From NCBI RefSeq assembly GCF_001279525.1, contig NZ_LGDY01000177.1, forward strand, positions 1 through 64,000: DNA of 64,000 bases. Reading direction: 5' to 3'. Made by a program: the position numbers and the translations under genes. This document shows, piece after piece, positions 1-8,287 of this stretch. The notes under the pieces are model-generated. The model saw only the letters and a program-made list of their open reading frames with translations. It was not told where the DNA came from and did no database searches. The stretch comes from Nocardia sp. NRRL S-836. GTDB taxonomy: Bacteria; Actinomycetota; Actinomycetes; Mycobacteriales; Pseudonocardiaceae. Numbering within the stretch: the stretch's first letter is position 1; each line of letters begins with the position of its first letter.

Positions 1-1732
1 GCGGTGGCTCGCCAACGCGTTGATCGGCAGGGGGATCGCACGTTGTCAGGCGTTGCGGCTGGCCGAGGCCGACGCGGACTTCACGGCGGCGGAGTTGGCG
101 TTGCGGGCGGCCGGGGAGGGTGGGCGGGTCGCGATGTGCCTGCACAACAGGGGGTTCGTGGCGATGCTGGCCGGTGACCTGCCGCTCGCCCTGCGGCGGT
201 ACGAGGCGGCGGCGCGGGCCGGGCTCGACTCTGGCAGCCGGCCGGAGGCGCTGGTCGACCGGGCGGAGGCGTTGCTCGCGGCGGGGCTGGACGAGGAGGC
301 GCGGCGGGTGCTGGAGCCGGCGCTCGCGTTGTTGCGGCGGTGCAACCGGAGGTCGCCGGAGGCGGTGCTGCTCGGGGCGCGGTGCGCGTTGCGCAGAGGG
401 GACGTCGCCGAGGCGTTGAAGCTCTACCGCAGGGCGGGCAGGCCGGACAGCGAGCTGATGCTGGCCGCCGGTGAGGTCGATGCCGTTGCTGCACAACGGT
501 TTCGCGGCCCGGCGCGGACCAGGGCGCTGGGGTGGCTCGCGCAGGCCAGGCGATCGGACCGGCGGGGTGCGCTGGCGGCGTGCCGTGCGGGGTTGCGGGT
601 GCTCGACCAGGACGGGGCCGGGCTCGCCGACGAGTGGGTGCGGCGGGAGCTGACCGGGGTCGCGCTCGACCTGGCCACGACGCCGCGCGAGGTGCTGCGG
701 TGGGGTGAACGACACCGCCGCAGCTACCCGTCACCGTTGCCGCCCAACGATCCCGCGCTCGCCACGGCGTTGACGAGGCTGCGGCGGGCTCGGGCGCTCG
801 GCGGGCCGGTCGAGGTGCTGGAACGGGACATCCGCCGGCTCACCGTCGCCGCCGAACCGCGGGTACCGGCCGGCGAACCGGTGCCGGAAGGTCTGCCGGT
901 GGTCAGCTTCATCGTCCACAGAGGACGGATGCTGGCCGTCACGCCGACGGAGGTCCGCACGGTGCAGGAGCCGGACGCGCTGGTCGCCGCGGCCCGGCTT
1001 GCGGTGCGGGCGGGGCGGAGCGTCGACACCGACCTGCTGCCGGAAACGGACGAGGTCGTGGTGGTGCCGGACGGGGTGCTGCACGGCATGCCGTGGGCCG
1101 CGCTCCGGCCGAGGGTGCACGTGCTTCCTGGGCTGGACCGCTGGCGACCGCCACGCCACAACGACCGCAGGGTGTGGGTCGCCGGGCCGGACCTGGCGCA
1201 CGAGGAGGTGACCGCCCTGCGGGCGGAGCACGGTGGCGTACTGCTCGGGTCCACTGTGGACGAAGTGCTGCGCGGCCTGGAAGGCGCCGGGGTCGCGCAC
1301 ATCGCCGCGCACGGCCGCGTGAACACCGAGAACCCGTTGTTCTCCCACCTGGAGCTCGCCGACGGGCCGCTCTACGGCTACGACCTCGCGCGCATCGAGA
1401 ACCCGCCCGAGGTCGTCGTCCTGTCGGCCTGCGAGTCCGGCCTGGCGCGGGCGTTCCTCGACGCGGGCACCAGGGCGGTGATCGCCGGCGTGCTCCCCGT
1501 CCCGGAACAGCGGCTCGGTGAGGCCATGGCGGCGGTGCACCGGCGGATCGACCACCCCGCCGAGGCCGCACGGGCCGTCGCCCACCTCGGGTTCAGCTGC
1601 TACGGCACCGGGACCAGGGTGGCGGCGTGCAGCGCGGCGGCGAACGACGTGCCGGTGCACAGCGACTGCGTGGAGCCGACCGTGGCCGGCACGTCCACGC
1701 CCTCGGCGATGACGTTCACCCACGAGCCGTGA
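1..1732 (+). CDS. TPR-CHAT domain peptidase-like protein (5' truncated by window)
   Basis: The frame is open to the first base, so the true start lies upstream; the first in-window start codon is TTG at 20. The N-terminal half is a series of Ala/Arg/Leu-rich helix pairs typical of degenerate TPR repeats. The C-terminal third is a CHAT (caspase-like) domain: a strand followed by HIAAHG, whose catalytic-type His codon is at 1310-1312, and LSACESG, whose Cys codon is at 1430-1432. CHAT proteins are peptidases, often effectors or initiators in conflict and cell-death pathways; the substrate here is unknown. A CHAT fold would normally finish near the YGTG motif around 1610, but the frame continues about 36 residues into the 3' end of the convergent subtilase gene, so the tail may be non-native. 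Domain call confident, function inferred. Confidence 0.82.
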   Translation, partial: RWLANALIGRGIARCQALRLAEADADFTAAELALRAAGEGGRVAMCLHNRGFVAMLAGDLPLALRRYEAAARAGLDSGSRPEALVDRAEALLAAGLDEEARRVLEPALALLRRCNRRSPEAVLLGARCALRRGDVAEALKLYRRAGRPDSELMLAAGEVDAVAAQRFRGPARTRALGWLAQARRSDRRGALAACRAGLRVLDQDGAGLADEWVRRELTGVALDLATTPREVLRWGERHRRSYPSPLPPNDPALATALTRLRRARALGGPVEVLERDIRRLTVAAEPRVPAGEPVPEGLPVVSFIVHRGRMLAVTPTEVRTVQEPDALVAAARLAVRAGRSVDTDLLPETDEVVVVPDGVLHGMPWAALRPRVHVLPGLDRWRPPRHNDRRVWVAGPDLAHEEVTALRAEHGGVLLGSTVDEVLRGLEGAGVAHIAAHGRVNTENPLFSHLELADGPLYGYDLARIENPPEVVVLSACESGLARAFLDAGTRAVIAGVLPVPEQRLGEAMAAVHRRIDHPAEAARAVAHLGFSCYGTGTRVAACSAAANDVPVHSDCVEPTVAGTSTPSAMTFTHEP

Positions 1733-2496
1733 CCGGAGAACGGGGCCGCCGCACCGACCGCGGTCACGTCGGGCAGGGCTGCGGGCCACCACGGCCGGTC
1801 GGAGCCGCCGTTGCCCGCGGCGGCGACGACGGTGCGCCCGCAGTCGGCCAGGACGGGCGGGCAGGCGTCGTCGAACGTGTAGGTGCCGGAGGCGACGAGC
1901 ACCACGGGCAGCGAGCGGGTGGCGCGCAGGGCGGCGGCGAGGACGAGGTCGGAGCCGAAGCCCGACGGCGTCAGCACCGGGAACGGGCGGACGGCGGCGC
2001 CGTGGTGCCGCAGCACACCGGCGACCAACGCGCCGTGCGGGGCGTCGAGAGGAGTGTCCAGCAACGCGACCGAGCCCTCGCCGCGCAACGACGGCAGGTG
2101 GCCGCCGATGACCGGCCGGGAGGTGCCGATCATGATCGGGCAGGCCAGGTGGACGTGGTGCGGGGTGGCACCGACCTCGCGGGCGATGTCAGCCACTCGC
2201 AGTGCATGCGCCGGCTTCACGTGCATCCGGATGGCCCCCGCAGCGATCTCCTCGTGGGAGTAGATTCCGCGCAAACGCTTGCGCACAGTGGGTGCATCCC
2301 TCGGGAGCACGACAAGTTCCCCCGAACGGAGCAGACACTCGTTCGGGCCGCCAGGATCATGCACGTGCACTGGGCCGAGGGCCTCAGACGCGTGATCGAC
2401 CAGCTCAGAGAGGCTGTTGACCTGCTTCGGTGCGTCCACAGCGGACACGATCCCGCGCCCCGACACGCTCCACAGGGGAGCGAGACGCAAAGTCAC
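1600..2496 (-). CDS. Compact S8 (subtilisin-like) serine peptidase
   Basis: The C-terminal half carries the subtilase signatures in order: catalytic Asp in VALLDTP (about residue 147), His in APHGALVAG (about 154), the oxyanion region AAGNGG, and Ser in GTSFAAAL (about 284 of 298). Two things are odd. Asp and His are only seven residues apart, where classical subtilases have about 30, and the chain ends only about 15 residues after Ser. The N-terminal 130 residues match nothing I recognise. No signal peptide or membrane segment is seen, so it is probably cytosolic. The start is a guess: GTG at 2496, because the in-frame stretch upstream looks non-coding; an ATG at 2624 is the alternative. It converges on and overlaps the CHAT gene by 133 bp, and peptidase pairs of this kind are often functionally linked. 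Confidence 0.68.
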   Translation of the reverse strand: MTLRLAPLWSVSGRGIVSAVDAPKQVNSLSELVDHASEALGPVHVHDPGGPNECLLRSGELVVLPRDAPTVRKRLRGIYSHEEIAAGAIRMHVKPAHALRVADIAREVGATPHHVHLACPIMIGTSRPVIGGHLPSLRGEGSVALLDTPLDAPHGALVAGVLRHHGAAVRPFPVLTPSGFGSDLVLAAALRATRSLPVVLVASGTYTFDDACPPVLADCGRTVVAAAGNGGSDRPWWPAALPDVTAVGAAAPFSGHGSWVNVIAEGVDVPATVGSTQSLCTGTSFAAALHAATLVPVP

Positions 2497-2675
2497 TCGA
2501 TCCGATGACGACACAGACGGTGTGCGTGCCTGACCAGGGCAACCCGGACAGCCGCACGTGACCGCCCTTCCGAGTGTTTTGTGGCCAGTTGGTTCGCAAA
2601 ACCACTCACCGGTGCTAGACATTAGGTCAACGTCGACCTCCGACGGCGCTGTTGGCGTTGGCGGTGACCTGAACG

Positions 2676-3779
2676 GTGGACGGTGGTGATCCTGTGGCCG
2701 GTGGTGGAGCTGTCGCACTGCTGCTGCGGGCCGCTGCCCTCGGCGGGTTCACGGCCGCGGCCTGGCTGATGGGCGGCCACGTCGCCGCCGCCGGCCCGGA
2801 GCACACCGACGCGCCGCCCGCCGTGGAGATCACGGTCGAGGCACCGGCGCTGACCGCCTTCCAGTCGATCGAGCCCGCCGCACAGCCGTCGGCCGAGCCA
2901 CAGATTGAGCCCGGCACGTTAACCGGCACCCCGGCGGAGCCGTCGACCGGAACCACGCCGCCCCTGACCGACTCCCCTGCCGAGCCCGCAGCCGCAACCC
3001 CGGCCGAGTCCCCGGCAGCACCCTCGACCGACTCCCCGACCGGCACCCTGGCGCTCGTCCAGGCCGAGGCACCGTCCGTCCCGGACAAGGCACCGGCCGA
3101 CGGGCCCGAGGCGTTCGCGGCCGCGTTCGACGCCCCCGGCCTGTTCTACGACCCGGCCGGGTGGGCCACCGCGTTCACCACGTCCCTCGCCGAGCAGCAC
3201 GAGCCGATCACGCACATCCCGGCCCCGGACGTCATCGCGCCGAACAGGCCGGAGGACCCGGCGGACGAGGACGACGACGGCCCGACGCTGGACTTCAGCG
3301 GCGGCTCGCACTCCAACTCCCGGTCCGGCACCATCTCCAACCGGGCGCCGCCCGAGGTGCTGAGGGCGAAGGCCCAGGCCCGTGCCGCCCGGCTGGCCGC
3401 GAAGGCCGCCGCCGCGCTCCCCGCACCAGCACCGCAGCCCGCACGGGCGCACGCCGTGGCCACGAAGAAGACCGGGCCACTGCTGCGCGACGCGTTCGTG
3501 CACACGGCGCCCCAGCCCGCACCGGCCGTTCAGGCCGACCTCACCTGGACCGAGCCCGGCCACGACGCGCCCATGCCGGCGCCGCAGCCCGCTCCGGTCA
3601 CCGCGACGGCCTCCGCGTCGTCGAGCCCCACCGACAACTCCGGCGGCACGCGCGGCGTGCTCGCCGTTCTCGCGTCGCGCAACGAGCTGTTCCCGCCGGC
3701 CACGTGGTCGGTCGAGGAACGCCGCGACGGTCGGTCCCCCGGCAGCCTTCCCGGCCTGCCGAGCACGTCACCCGACTGA
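2676..3779 (+). CDS. Pro/Ala-rich membrane-anchored or exported protein of unknown function
   Basis: Starts at GTG 2676 (GTG 2694 is also possible). A hydrophobic segment near residues 12-40 could be a signal or anchor. It is followed by about 300 residues dominated by Ala, Pro, Thr and Glu, including repeats of the type PAEPSTGT and APQPA, an acidic DEDDDG patch, and an Ala/Arg-rich helical stretch (about residues 225-250). Codon bias and GC at third positions fit a real gene. No catalytic motif is seen. The composition suggests an extended cell-wall-spanning protein. It is divergent from the subtilase gene, with an upstream gap of about 180 bp. Confidence 0.6.
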   Translation: MDGGDPVAGGGAVALLLRAAALGGFTAAAWLMGGHVAAAGPEHTDAPPAVEITVEAPALTAFQSIEPAAQPSAEPQIEPGTLTGTPAEPSTGTTPPLTDSPAEPAAATPAESPAAPSTDSPTGTLALVQAEAPSVPDKAPADGPEAFAAAFDAPGLFYDPAGWATAFTTSLAEQHEPITHIPAPDVIAPNRPEDPADEDDDGPTLDFSGGSHSNSRSGTISNRAPPEVLRAKAQARAARLAAKAAAALPAPAPQPARAHAVATKKTGPLLRDAFVHTAPQPAPAVQADLTWTEPGHDAPMPAPQPAPVTATASASSSPTDNSGGTRGVLAVLASRNELFPPATWSVEERRDGRSPGSLPGLPSTSPD

Positions 3780-4033
3780 GTCGAACAGGACAGGTCTGTC
3801 CTCTGCGCGATTCGTGACCGTTCAGTTCCGTCGCGCCAGTAACTCCTCCACGTATTCCCCGTTGTACGCAAGGAACCCCCAGTCTTCCTGACCTGCCAAC
3901 CGCGCCCTGGCAGGTCGGGTCTGGTCCGAGTGCCGCGCTGCCCCCGCAGCCTCGGACCGCACGGGAAACCTGCGGACGGGGGACGTCAAATCCCTGGGAC
4001 GTCCCCCGCCGCAGGCCATCCGGTGGCAAGTTC

Positions 4034-4072
4034 GTCGGCCCGGCCTCCACCGCTGTGGGAGGCCGGGCCGAC
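4034..4072 (-). terminator. Strong hairpin after the MocR gene
   Basis: Perfect 15-bp stem, GTCGGCCCGGCCTCC pairing with its complement, around a 9-nt loop, 5 bp beyond the stop codon of the minus-strand MocR gene. There is no long T-run, as is common for actinobacterial terminators. The rest of 3780-4077 holds no convincing gene. Confidence 0.75.
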
Positions 4073-4077
4073 GTGTC

Positions 4078-5514
4078 TCACGCGACCGGTACCGCGAGGT
4101 CGGCGTCCGCCGGAAACCCGGTCCCCGCAACGGATGCAGCCACCACGCCCAAACGGGCTATCGCCTCGCGCAGCACTTCGGGCGACTGCGTGTAGGGCAC
4201 TCGGAGCATCTGTTCGCACCCGCCGTGCACCGCCCATCGAGGACCTGGGACCAAACGAAGTCCGTGGTTCTGCGCCACCACGGCGATCCGGGTGCTCACC
4301 GGCGCGTCGAGCGTGCACCACAGCCCGAGCCCGCCTGCCGGGACCTTGAAGCTCCACTGTGGACAGTGCAGCGCCAGCGCCTCCGCCGCCACGTCGCGCT
4401 GAGCGGCGAACTCCAGTCGTCGTTGCCGCAGCACGGGTTCCGGATCCTTCAGCAGCTCGGCCATCACCAACTGCTCGAACACCGGCGTGCCGAGGTCGAT
4501 GGCCGCCCGCGTGGACATGAGGCGGTGCACGATCTCCGCGGACGCACGGATCCACCCGACGCGCAGTCCACCCCAGTGCGACTTGCTCGCCGATCCCAGC
4601 GTCACGACCAGATCCCCGCCGAACGCCGCCATCGGCAACGGCATCGGCTCGTCGGACAGCGACAGCTCGACCAGCGTCTCGTCCACGACGACCGGCGTGT
4701 GCGCCTTGCGCAGCGCGGCGGCGAGCGCCTCCCGTCCGGCGGAGGGCAGCAGCGCCCCGGTCGGGTTCTGGAAGTCCGGGATCAGGTAGGCCAGCCGGGG
4801 GCCCGCCTGCCGCAGCGCCGCCTCGTAGGCGTCGACCTCCCAGCCGTCGTCCGTCATCGGCACCGGCACGGGGATCGCCGATGCCGCCCGGACCGCCTCC
4901 AGCGCGTTGGGGTAGGTCGGCTGCTCCACGAGCACCCGGTCGCCCGGCCCGGCGAACAGGCGCAGCGCCAGCGCCCACGCGTGCTGCGCGCCCGACGTGA
5001 CCACGATCTGCTCCGCGGAGGTCGGCAGTCCCCTCGCGGTGTACCGGTCGGCGATCGCCTGGCGCAGCACGGGCAGGCCGCGCTCGTGGTACCCGTGCGA
5101 CATCAGGTGCTCGGGCATCTGCGTCATCGCCGCGGACATCGCCTGGCGCAGCCCGGTGTGCGCGGGTGGCGCGCACCGGGTCAGGTCGATCAACGTGTCG
5201 TCACCGCCGACGATCCCGCCGCCGCCCCCGATCGGACCGTTGATCCACGACCCCGCGCCGCGCCGCGACGCCACCAACCCTTCGTCGCGCAGCTGGTCGA
5301 GCGCGGCCGTGATCGTCGTCCGGCTCACCGGGAGCGCCTCGGTCAGCTCGCGCTCGGACGGCAGCCGGGTGCCGACCGGCAGCCGGCCGTCGGCCACGAG
5401 CAGCCGGATCGCGGTGGCGAGGTCGGCCGAGCCCTGCCGGGCACCCAGCTTGCGCCACGATCCGAGCAGCCGGGCCAGTCGAGCACCCGATATCCGTCCA
5501 CCTGGTGGGAGCAT
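4078..5514 (-). CDS. MocR/GntR-family regulator with aminotransferase-like domain (YczR type)
   Basis: A 478-residue two-domain protein. Residues about 25-95 form a GntR winged helix (GTRLPSERELTEALPVSRTT is the recognition region). Residues about 120-470 have the fold-type I aminotransferase pattern, with a PLP-binding lysine in LGSASKSHWGG. MocR proteins sense PLP or a PLP adduct and usually regulate a divergent neighbour. Here the divergent neighbour is a YczE-type membrane protein, the classic YczR-YczE arrangement. The ATG at 5514 lies 4 bp from an inverted repeat, so the transcript is leaderless or nearly so, and binding there would autoregulate it. The regulated signal is unknown. Confidence 0.9.
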   Translation of the reverse strand: MLPPGGRISGARLARLLGSWRKLGARQGSADLATAIRLLVADGRLPVGTRLPSERELTEALPVSRTTITAALDQLRDEGLVASRRGAGSWINGPIGGGGGIVGGDDTLIDLTRCAPPAHTGLRQAMSAAMTQMPEHLMSHGYHERGLPVLRQAIADRYTARGLPTSAEQIVVTSGAQHAWALALRLFAGPGDRVLVEQPTYPNALEAVRAASAIPVPVPMTDDGWEVDAYEAALRQAGPRLAYLIPDFQNPTGALLPSAGREALAAALRKAHTPVVVDETLVELSLSDEPMPLPMAAFGGDLVVTLGSASKSHWGGLRVGWIRASAEIVHRLMSTRAAIDLGTPVFEQLVMAELLKDPEPVLRQRRLEFAAQRDVAAEALALHCPQWSFKVPAGGLGLWCTLDAPVSTRIAVVAQNHGLRLVPGPRWAVHGGCEQMLRVPYTQSPEVLREAIARLGVVAASVAGTGFPADADLAVPVA

Positions 5515-5517
5515 GAG

Positions 5518-5556
5518 GCCAATTATCCGGAATTGGCTATGGATTACCAGGCCAAT
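5518..5556. promoter_or_regulatory. Three-half-site operator for the MocR regulator
   Basis: An inverted repeat GCCAAT-8 nt-ATTGGC (5518-5537) is followed by a third GCCAAT at 5551-5556. The site lies in the 61-bp gap between the divergent mocR and yczE starts. MocR regulators typically bind such sets of direct and inverted half-sites. The assignment to this regulator is inference from position. Confidence 0.6.
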
Positions 5557-5575
5557 CGCGGCTCAGTATGGCCAC

Positions 5576-6214
5576 ATGGCCTCGCCCACCGCACTCCACC
5601 AGGTCTCCGTGACCGTCTCACCCGTCCGCCGGCTCCCCCAGCTCGTGGGAGGGCTGTGGCTCTACGGCGCGAGCATGGCCTTGCAGATCCGCGCGACCCT
5701 CGGCCTGAACCCGTGGGACGTGCTGCACGAGGGTCTGGCCGAACGCACCGGGCTGAGCTTCGGCCTGATCACCGCCATCACCGGCGTGGCCGTGCTCCTG
5801 CTGTGGATCCCGCTGCGGCAGAAACCCGGTGTCGGCACGATCGCGAACGTCGTCGTGATCGCGGTCGCCGTCGACGCCACGCTCGCGATCCTGCCCGCCC
5901 CGCAGGGACTTCTGCCGCGGATCGTCTTCCTGACCCTCGGCATCGTGCTGAACGCGGTCGCGTTCGCCGCCTACGTGGGCTCGCGACTCGGACCGGGCCC
6001 GCGCGACGGCATGGTGACCGGTTTCTGCCGTCGCACGGGCGTGTCCCTGCGGGTGGTCCGCACCGTCATCGAGCTGCTGGTGCTCGGCACCGGCTGGCTG
6101 CTCGGCGGCACCGTCGGCATCGGCACGATCCTGTACGCGCTCGGGATCGGCCCGCTGTCGCAGCTGTTCCTGCCGCACCTCACGTGGCGCGAGCGCTCGC
6201 AGCCCGTTTCCTGA
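5576..6214 (+). CDS. YczE/YitT-family integral membrane protein
   Basis: 212 residues with about five hydrophobic segments, beginning with LVGGLWLYGASMALQI. It keeps the family pattern LGLNPWDVLHEGL and GTILYALGIGPLSQLFLP. The family is of unclear transport function and is the usual partner of YczR-type MocR regulators. The ATG at 5576 is chosen because it follows the operator directly and gives a sensible short cytosolic N-terminus. Its 3' end overlaps the convergent Clp-N gene by 35 bp. Confidence 0.85.
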   Translation: MASPTALHQVSVTVSPVRRLPQLVGGLWLYGASMALQIRATLGLNPWDVLHEGLAERTGLSFGLITAITGVAVLLLWIPLRQKPGVGTIANVVVIAVAVDATLAILPAPQGLLPRIVFLTLGIVLNAVAFAAYVGSRLGPGPRDGMVTGFCRRTGVSLRVVRTVIELLVLGTGWLLGGTVGIGTILYALGIGPLSQLFLPHLTWRERSQPVS

Positions 6215-6707
6215 TCTCCGCGTAGTCGACCCCGCGCTCGGCCAGCACCTCGGCCACGATTCCCCTGCCCTGCAACAGCGCCAGCACGAGGTGCTCGTCG
6301 CCCAGGAAGTCGTGGCCGAGGTCGCGGGCCTCGCGCAGGCTGTTCTCCAGCGCCTTCTTGAAGGCGGGCTCCAGTGGCAGCCCGAACCACCGCCGCCGCG
6401 GGCCCGGCCGCAACGCACCGGTGCCGAGCGACTGCTCGACCGAGTCGATCACTTGGTCGACGTCGATCCCCAAGCCCCGCAACGCTTCCGCGTCCGCCTT
6501 GGTCAGCCCGCCCTTGCGCCGGTAGTCGCGGAACGCCGCCTCCAGCTCGTCACGCGGCAGGTCGAACCCGTGCAGTACCGGCGCGTCGAGCAACGCCAGC
6601 AGCAGGTGCTCCACGCCGACCTCGCCGGCGTGCACCCGTTCCGCGTCCGCGACCGCCTTCTTCACGGCCTCGCGCGCCTGTTTCGTGAACCGCTCCGCGA
6701 TCATCAT
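6180..6707 (-). CDS. Clp N-terminal repeat domain protein
   Basis: 175 residues with two Clp-N (double-helix repeat) units: residues 1-60 (ERFTKQAREAV, VGVEHLLLALL) and about 110-165 (FKKALENSLREA, LGDEHLVLALLQGRG). There is no AAA+ module, so this is a stand-alone adaptor or substrate-binding type rather than ClpC. The gene starts at ATG 6707 and overlaps the upstream HTH gene stop by 4 bp, so the two are translationally coupled. Such HTH plus Clp-N pairs are common in actinobacteria, and the Clp-N part probably links the regulator to Clp proteolysis or to a stress signal (inference). Confidence 0.85.
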   Translation of the reverse strand: MMIAERFTKQAREAVKKAVADAERVHAGEVGVEHLLLALLDAPVLHGFDLPRDELEAAFRDYRRKGGLTKADAEALRGLGIDVDQVIDSVEQSLGTGALRPGPRRRWFGLPLEPAFKKALENSLREARDLGHDFLGDEHLVLALLQGRGIVAEVLAERGVDYAEIRKRAASARAT

Positions 6708-6913
6708 CGTCCCCCGTGCTTCTTGTGCACCGCCTGGCGGGACACCCCGAGCTCCGCCGCGATGTCCTGCCACGACCAGCCCTGCGCCCGCGCACTGCGG
6801 ACCTGGGCCGCTTCCAGGTGTTCGAGCAGTCGCCGCAACGCGCTGACGGCCCGCAACCCGACCTTCGGGTCGCGATCCCCAGCCGCTGTGGCGAGATCCG
6901 TCGCTTCCGTCAT
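6704..6913 (-). CDS. Small helix-turn-helix regulator
   Basis: 69 residues. A leading helix (VSALRRLLEHLEAAQVRSAR) is followed by a compact HTH, WSWQDIAAELGVSRQAVHKK, resembling sigma-70 region 4 or the bacterial SinR-like fold. Starts at ATG 6913. It is the first gene of a two-gene unit with the Clp-N protein and is divergent from the PP2C-like gene. Two palindromes lie immediately upstream, so autoregulation is likely. Confidence 0.85.
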   Translation of the reverse strand: MTEATDLATAAGDRDPKVGLRAVSALRRLLEHLEAAQVRSARAQGWSWQDIAAELGVSRQAVHKKHGGR

Positions 6914-6915
6914 GC

Positions 6916-6960
6916 TGTCAACGTACGTTGACAATCCGCATCCGTCAACCATAGTTGACA
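6916..6960. promoter_or_regulatory. Paired TGTCAAC/GTTGACA operators in a divergent promoter
   Basis: First site: the perfect 18-bp palindrome TGTCAACGTACGTTGACA at 6916-6933. Second site: GTCAAC-CATA-GTTGACA at 6944-6960, one mismatch from the same consensus. Their centres are 27 bp apart. They fill the gap between the HTH start (6913) and the PP2C-like start (6975), so one repressor could shut both directions. Confidence 0.75.
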
Positions 6961-6974
6961 CGTACGGTGGGGGC

Positions 6975-7676
6975 GTGGTGATCGAGACCGCCGAACAGGG
7001 CGCTCCGGGGCGCAGCACCGAAGACCGGATCCGCGTGCTGCCCAACGCGGTCGTGGTGCTGGACGGCGTCACCTCACGCCGGCCGCCCGACCGCAACGGC
7101 GGCTGGTACGCCACGCAGCTCGCCGACGAGCTAGGTCGACTGCTGGACGCCGAGACCGCGCTGACCGACCTCCTCGCCCAGGCGATCGCGAACCTGGCCG
7201 AACGGCACGACCTCGTCCCCGGCGACTCACCGGCCGCCACCGCGGCGATCGTGCGGTGGAACGACGAGAAGATCGACGCGCTCGTCCTGTGCGACACCCC
7301 GGTCGTCGCGTTCGGACGGACGACCGAGGTGGTCGAGGACACCCGGCTGGCGGACCTGCGACCGGACCCGGACATCCTGCGGTGGAAGAACAAGCCGGGT
7401 GGCTACTGGGTGGCGGAGGCCGATCCCGAGGCGGGACGGCAGGCGCTGACCGCGAGCTGGCCGCGTTCAGCGGTCGAGAAGGTGGTCGTCGCCACCGACG
7501 GTGTCTCGTGTGGAGTGTCCGAGTACGGACTGTTCTCCTGGGAAGAGCTCGCGGAGCTGCCACTGGCCGATGCCCTCGACCGAATTCGCGCGGCGGAACG
7601 CGGTGATCCGGAACACACCCGGTGGCCGCGCTACAAAACGCACGACGACCAGGCGATCGCCCGGCTGCGGCTGTGA
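6975..7676 (+). CDS. PP2C-like protein phosphatase family protein
   Basis: 233 residues starting at one of two adjacent GTG codons (6975 or 6978) after a GGTGGGG ribosome site. Motifs fit a PPM/PP2C-like fold: EDRIRVLPNAVVVLDGVTS (metal-binding Asp in VLDG), a Ser/Ala-rich SPAATAAIVRWND strand, VVVATDGVSCGVSEYG (second metal-site Asp), and a final THDDQAIARLRL Asp pair. Proteins of this group sit beside small regulators in many actinobacteria. The substrate is unknown. It is divergent from the HTH/Clp-N unit across two operators. Confidence 0.75.
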   Translation: MVIETAEQGAPGRSTEDRIRVLPNAVVVLDGVTSRRPPDRNGGWYATQLADELGRLLDAETALTDLLAQAIANLAERHDLVPGDSPAATAAIVRWNDEKIDALVLCDTPVVAFGRTTEVVEDTRLADLRPDPDILRWKNKPGGYWVAEADPEAGRQALTASWPRSAVEKVVVATDGVSCGVSEYGLFSWEELAELPLADALDRIRAAERGDPEHTRWPRYKTHDDQAIARLRL

Positions 7677-7715
7677 GAGGGGGCGCCCGTCTTTCCTCTG
7701 CGGATGAGCGCAAAA

Positions 7716-7752
7716 CGAAAGAAGCCCCGCGATGGTCGCGAGGCTTCTTTCG
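7716..7752. terminator. Hairpin between the PP2C-like gene and the tRNA cluster
   Basis: CGAAAGAAGCC at 7716-7726 pairs with GGCTTCTTTCG at 7742-7752, with an inner CGCGA/TCGCG stem. It lies downstream of both the plus-strand PP2C-like gene and the minus-strand tRNA-Phe, so it can terminate both. Confidence 0.75.
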
Positions 7753-7760
7753 AAGAAGGA

Positions 7761-7834
7761 TGGCCAGGGGCGGGGTCGAACCGCCGACCTACCGCTTTTC
7801 AGGCGGTCGCTCGTACCAACTGAGCTACCTGGCC
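7761..7834 (-). tRNA. tRNA-Phe (anticodon GAA)
   Basis: 74-nt cloverleaf on the minus strand: acceptor GGCCAGG/CCTGGCC, anticodon stem ACCGC/GCGGT, loop CTGAAAA giving GAA. CCA is not encoded. Last of a Glu-Asp-Phe cluster. Confidence 0.97.
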
Positions 7835-7851
7835 ATGAGACTGAAGAAAAG

Positions 7852-7925
7852 CGACCCAGACGGGACTCGAACCCGCGACCTTCGCCGTGACAGGGCGACG
7901 CGCTAACCAACTGCGCCACTGGGCC
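7852..7925 (-). tRNA. tRNA-Asp (anticodon GTC)
   Basis: 74-nt cloverleaf on the minus strand with acceptor GGCCCAG/CTGGGTC (one G-U pair) and anticodon loop CTGTCAC giving GTC. Middle gene of the cluster. Confidence 0.97.
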
Positions 7926-7979
7926 TTGCTCTTGCTGCCTTGCAGATCGTACCTTACTGCATCATCTTGCTTTACTGCG

Positions 7980-8052
7980 TGCCCCCAACGGGATTCGAAC
8001 CCGCGCGACCGCCTTGAAAGGGCGGGATCCTAGGCCGCTAGATGATGGGGAC
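7980..8052 (-). tRNA. tRNA-Glu (anticodon TTC)
   Basis: 73-nt cloverleaf on the minus strand with acceptor GTCCCCA/TGGGGGC and anticodon loop CTTTCAA giving TTC. First gene of the cluster. The 235 bp upstream to 8287 holds its promoter and no evident gene. Confidence 0.97.
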
Positions 8053-8287
8053 TAGCTGGTCTCTGGAAGCATCGTAAGCATATGACATAGGTCCGCGCAC
8101 CTCCAAAACGGGGTCCCACTTATGCTCTGACCTGCCCAAACCGTTCGAAGAAGCCGTCTGGACGAGCGCGCGTTCCGATCTTCGCGAGGGCCCGTGAAAC
8201 GACAAAGGCCAGCTCAACGGCCGAATGGGTCGTGAACCCGGCCTGAACCGGGTGCCGCAAGGGATCTTGTGTGACCTGGGTAACTCG

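Noticed and set aside
2497..2718. Upstream extension of the subtilase to an ATG or start near 2718
   Set aside because: The added residues are His/Pro-rich and Cys-containing with no domain pattern, and the extension would run into the neighbouring gene start region.
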